The notes under the pieces are model-generated. The model did no database searches and was not told the origin of the DNA. It worked only from the letters and a program-made list of their open reading frames with translations. Source: Pseudomonadota bacterium (lineage in GTDB: Bacteria; Pseudomonadota; Alphaproteobacteria; Rhizobiales; Rhizobiaceae). Taken from it: 6,265 nt of DNA. The translations under genes were made by a program, and so were the position numbers. The stretch lies in contig JAEYTV010000531.1 in NCBI GenBank assembly GCA_023433855.1, positions 1 to 6,265 on the forward strand, in the 5' to 3' direction. Below, in pieces: positions 6,014 through 6,265 of the stretch. Positions within the stretch are counted from its first letter, which is position 1. Each line of letters begins with the position of its first letter.

Positions 6014-6265
6014 TCAGTTCCGCGCTAATGCAGTGCCGGGCGAGGCCCATCTTCGCCACTGCTCGACGTTGCCGTAAAAGACATTGAGGTCGATCTTGCC
6101 GTCCACGCCTTGAGAAAGGCCGGAACCCGAATATTGCCAGAAGAGCCATTTGCGGCCGGGATATACCTTGGAAGGGTGCTGCGCCACCGCCCGAAGCCAG
6201 AACGGGTACTCGCGGAATTCGTTGGTGAGATTATCCTTATAGAAGTCCGGAGCCGTGTAGATGAT
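6014..6265 (-). CDS. GH25-family lysozyme, C-terminal part (truncated by window)
   Basis: Translating the minus strand from the right edge gives 83 residues ending in a TGA at 6016-6014, with no start inside the window. The sequence begins IIYTAPDFYKDNL, continues with PFWLRAVAQHPSKVYPGRKW, and has FWQYSGSG then GVDGKIDLNVFYGN. The pattern WQYS, a G-rich turn, and G-x-IDLN-x-F is the hallmark end of glycoside hydrolase family 25 (Chalaropsis/cellosyl-type lysozymes), which cut the N-acetylmuramic acid to N-acetylglucosamine bond of peptidoglycan. The catalytic DxE and the N-terminal part, including any signal peptide, lie outside the window, so activity and location cannot be judged. Full-length GH25 domains are about 190-220 residues, so this is roughly the last 40%. 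It is on the same strand as the small membrane protein gene, 134 bases upstream of it. A host-gene role in wall remodelling or a prophage origin are both possible; nothing phage-like is visible here. Confidence 0.85.
   Translation of the reverse strand: MIYTAPDFYKDNLTNEFREYPFWLRAVAQHPSKVYPGRKWLFWQYSGSGLSQGVDGKIDLNVFYGNVEQWRRWASPGTALARN

Noticed and set aside
1..6265. Novel defence, mobile or biosynthetic system
   Set aside because: Every sizeable gene but one fits a known family, there are no transposase, integrase or array signatures, and intergenic gaps are short and mostly explained by promoters and hairpins.

Overview
The window reads as an ordinary chromosomal segment of an alphaproteobacterium, most likely of the Rhizobiales/Rhizobiaceae (Rhizobium, Agrobacterium or Sinorhizobium type). 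The grounds are the GC-rich coding sequence with long open shadow frames and the character of the RecX, group III truncated haemoglobin, S10 carboxypeptidase and GH25 proteins. The genus is an inference from protein character, not from a marker gene. I see no mobile element, CRISPR array, rRNA or tRNA, and no sign of a new defence or biosynthetic system.

Layout. Plus strand, 1-2463: the 3' end of a FAD-subunit gene (paoB type), followed three bases later by a complete 732-residue molybdenum-subunit gene (paoC type). Together they are the distal part of a periplasmic aldehyde oxidoreductase operon whose iron-sulfur subunit gene would lie upstream, outside the window. A 220-base gap with an inverted repeat and a plausible sigma70-type promoter leads to a group III truncated haemoglobin gene (2684-3151, plus).

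That gene converges with a minus-strand pair: an exported S10 serine carboxypeptidase-like protein (5327 to 3798), then recX (3745 to 3170), 52 bases apart with no visible terminator. Upstream of the peptidase, a very clear intrinsic terminator (5518-5548) closes a small minus-strand gene for a 103-residue single-pass membrane protein with a Pro/Ala/Thr-rich tail (5879 to 5568). At the right edge, also on the minus strand, is the C-terminal 83 residues of a GH25-family lysozyme (6265 to 6014). It is truncated by the window and has no start inside it.

The genes do not form one pathway. The two Pao subunits act together in one enzyme (aldehyde to carboxylic acid, electrons passing from the Mo cofactor through Fe-S clusters to FAD). 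The haemoglobin is a separate haem protein, probably for O2/NO/redox chemistry. Three of the four minus-strand products (peptidase, membrane protein, lysozyme) look exported, membrane-bound or wall-directed; RecX is a cytosolic RecA modulator. The points most worth a second look are the peptidase-recX arrangement, the absence of a paoD-like chaperone gene directly after paoC, the haemoglobin start, and a hairpin next to a possible general-stress (EcfG-type) promoter ahead of the small membrane protein.
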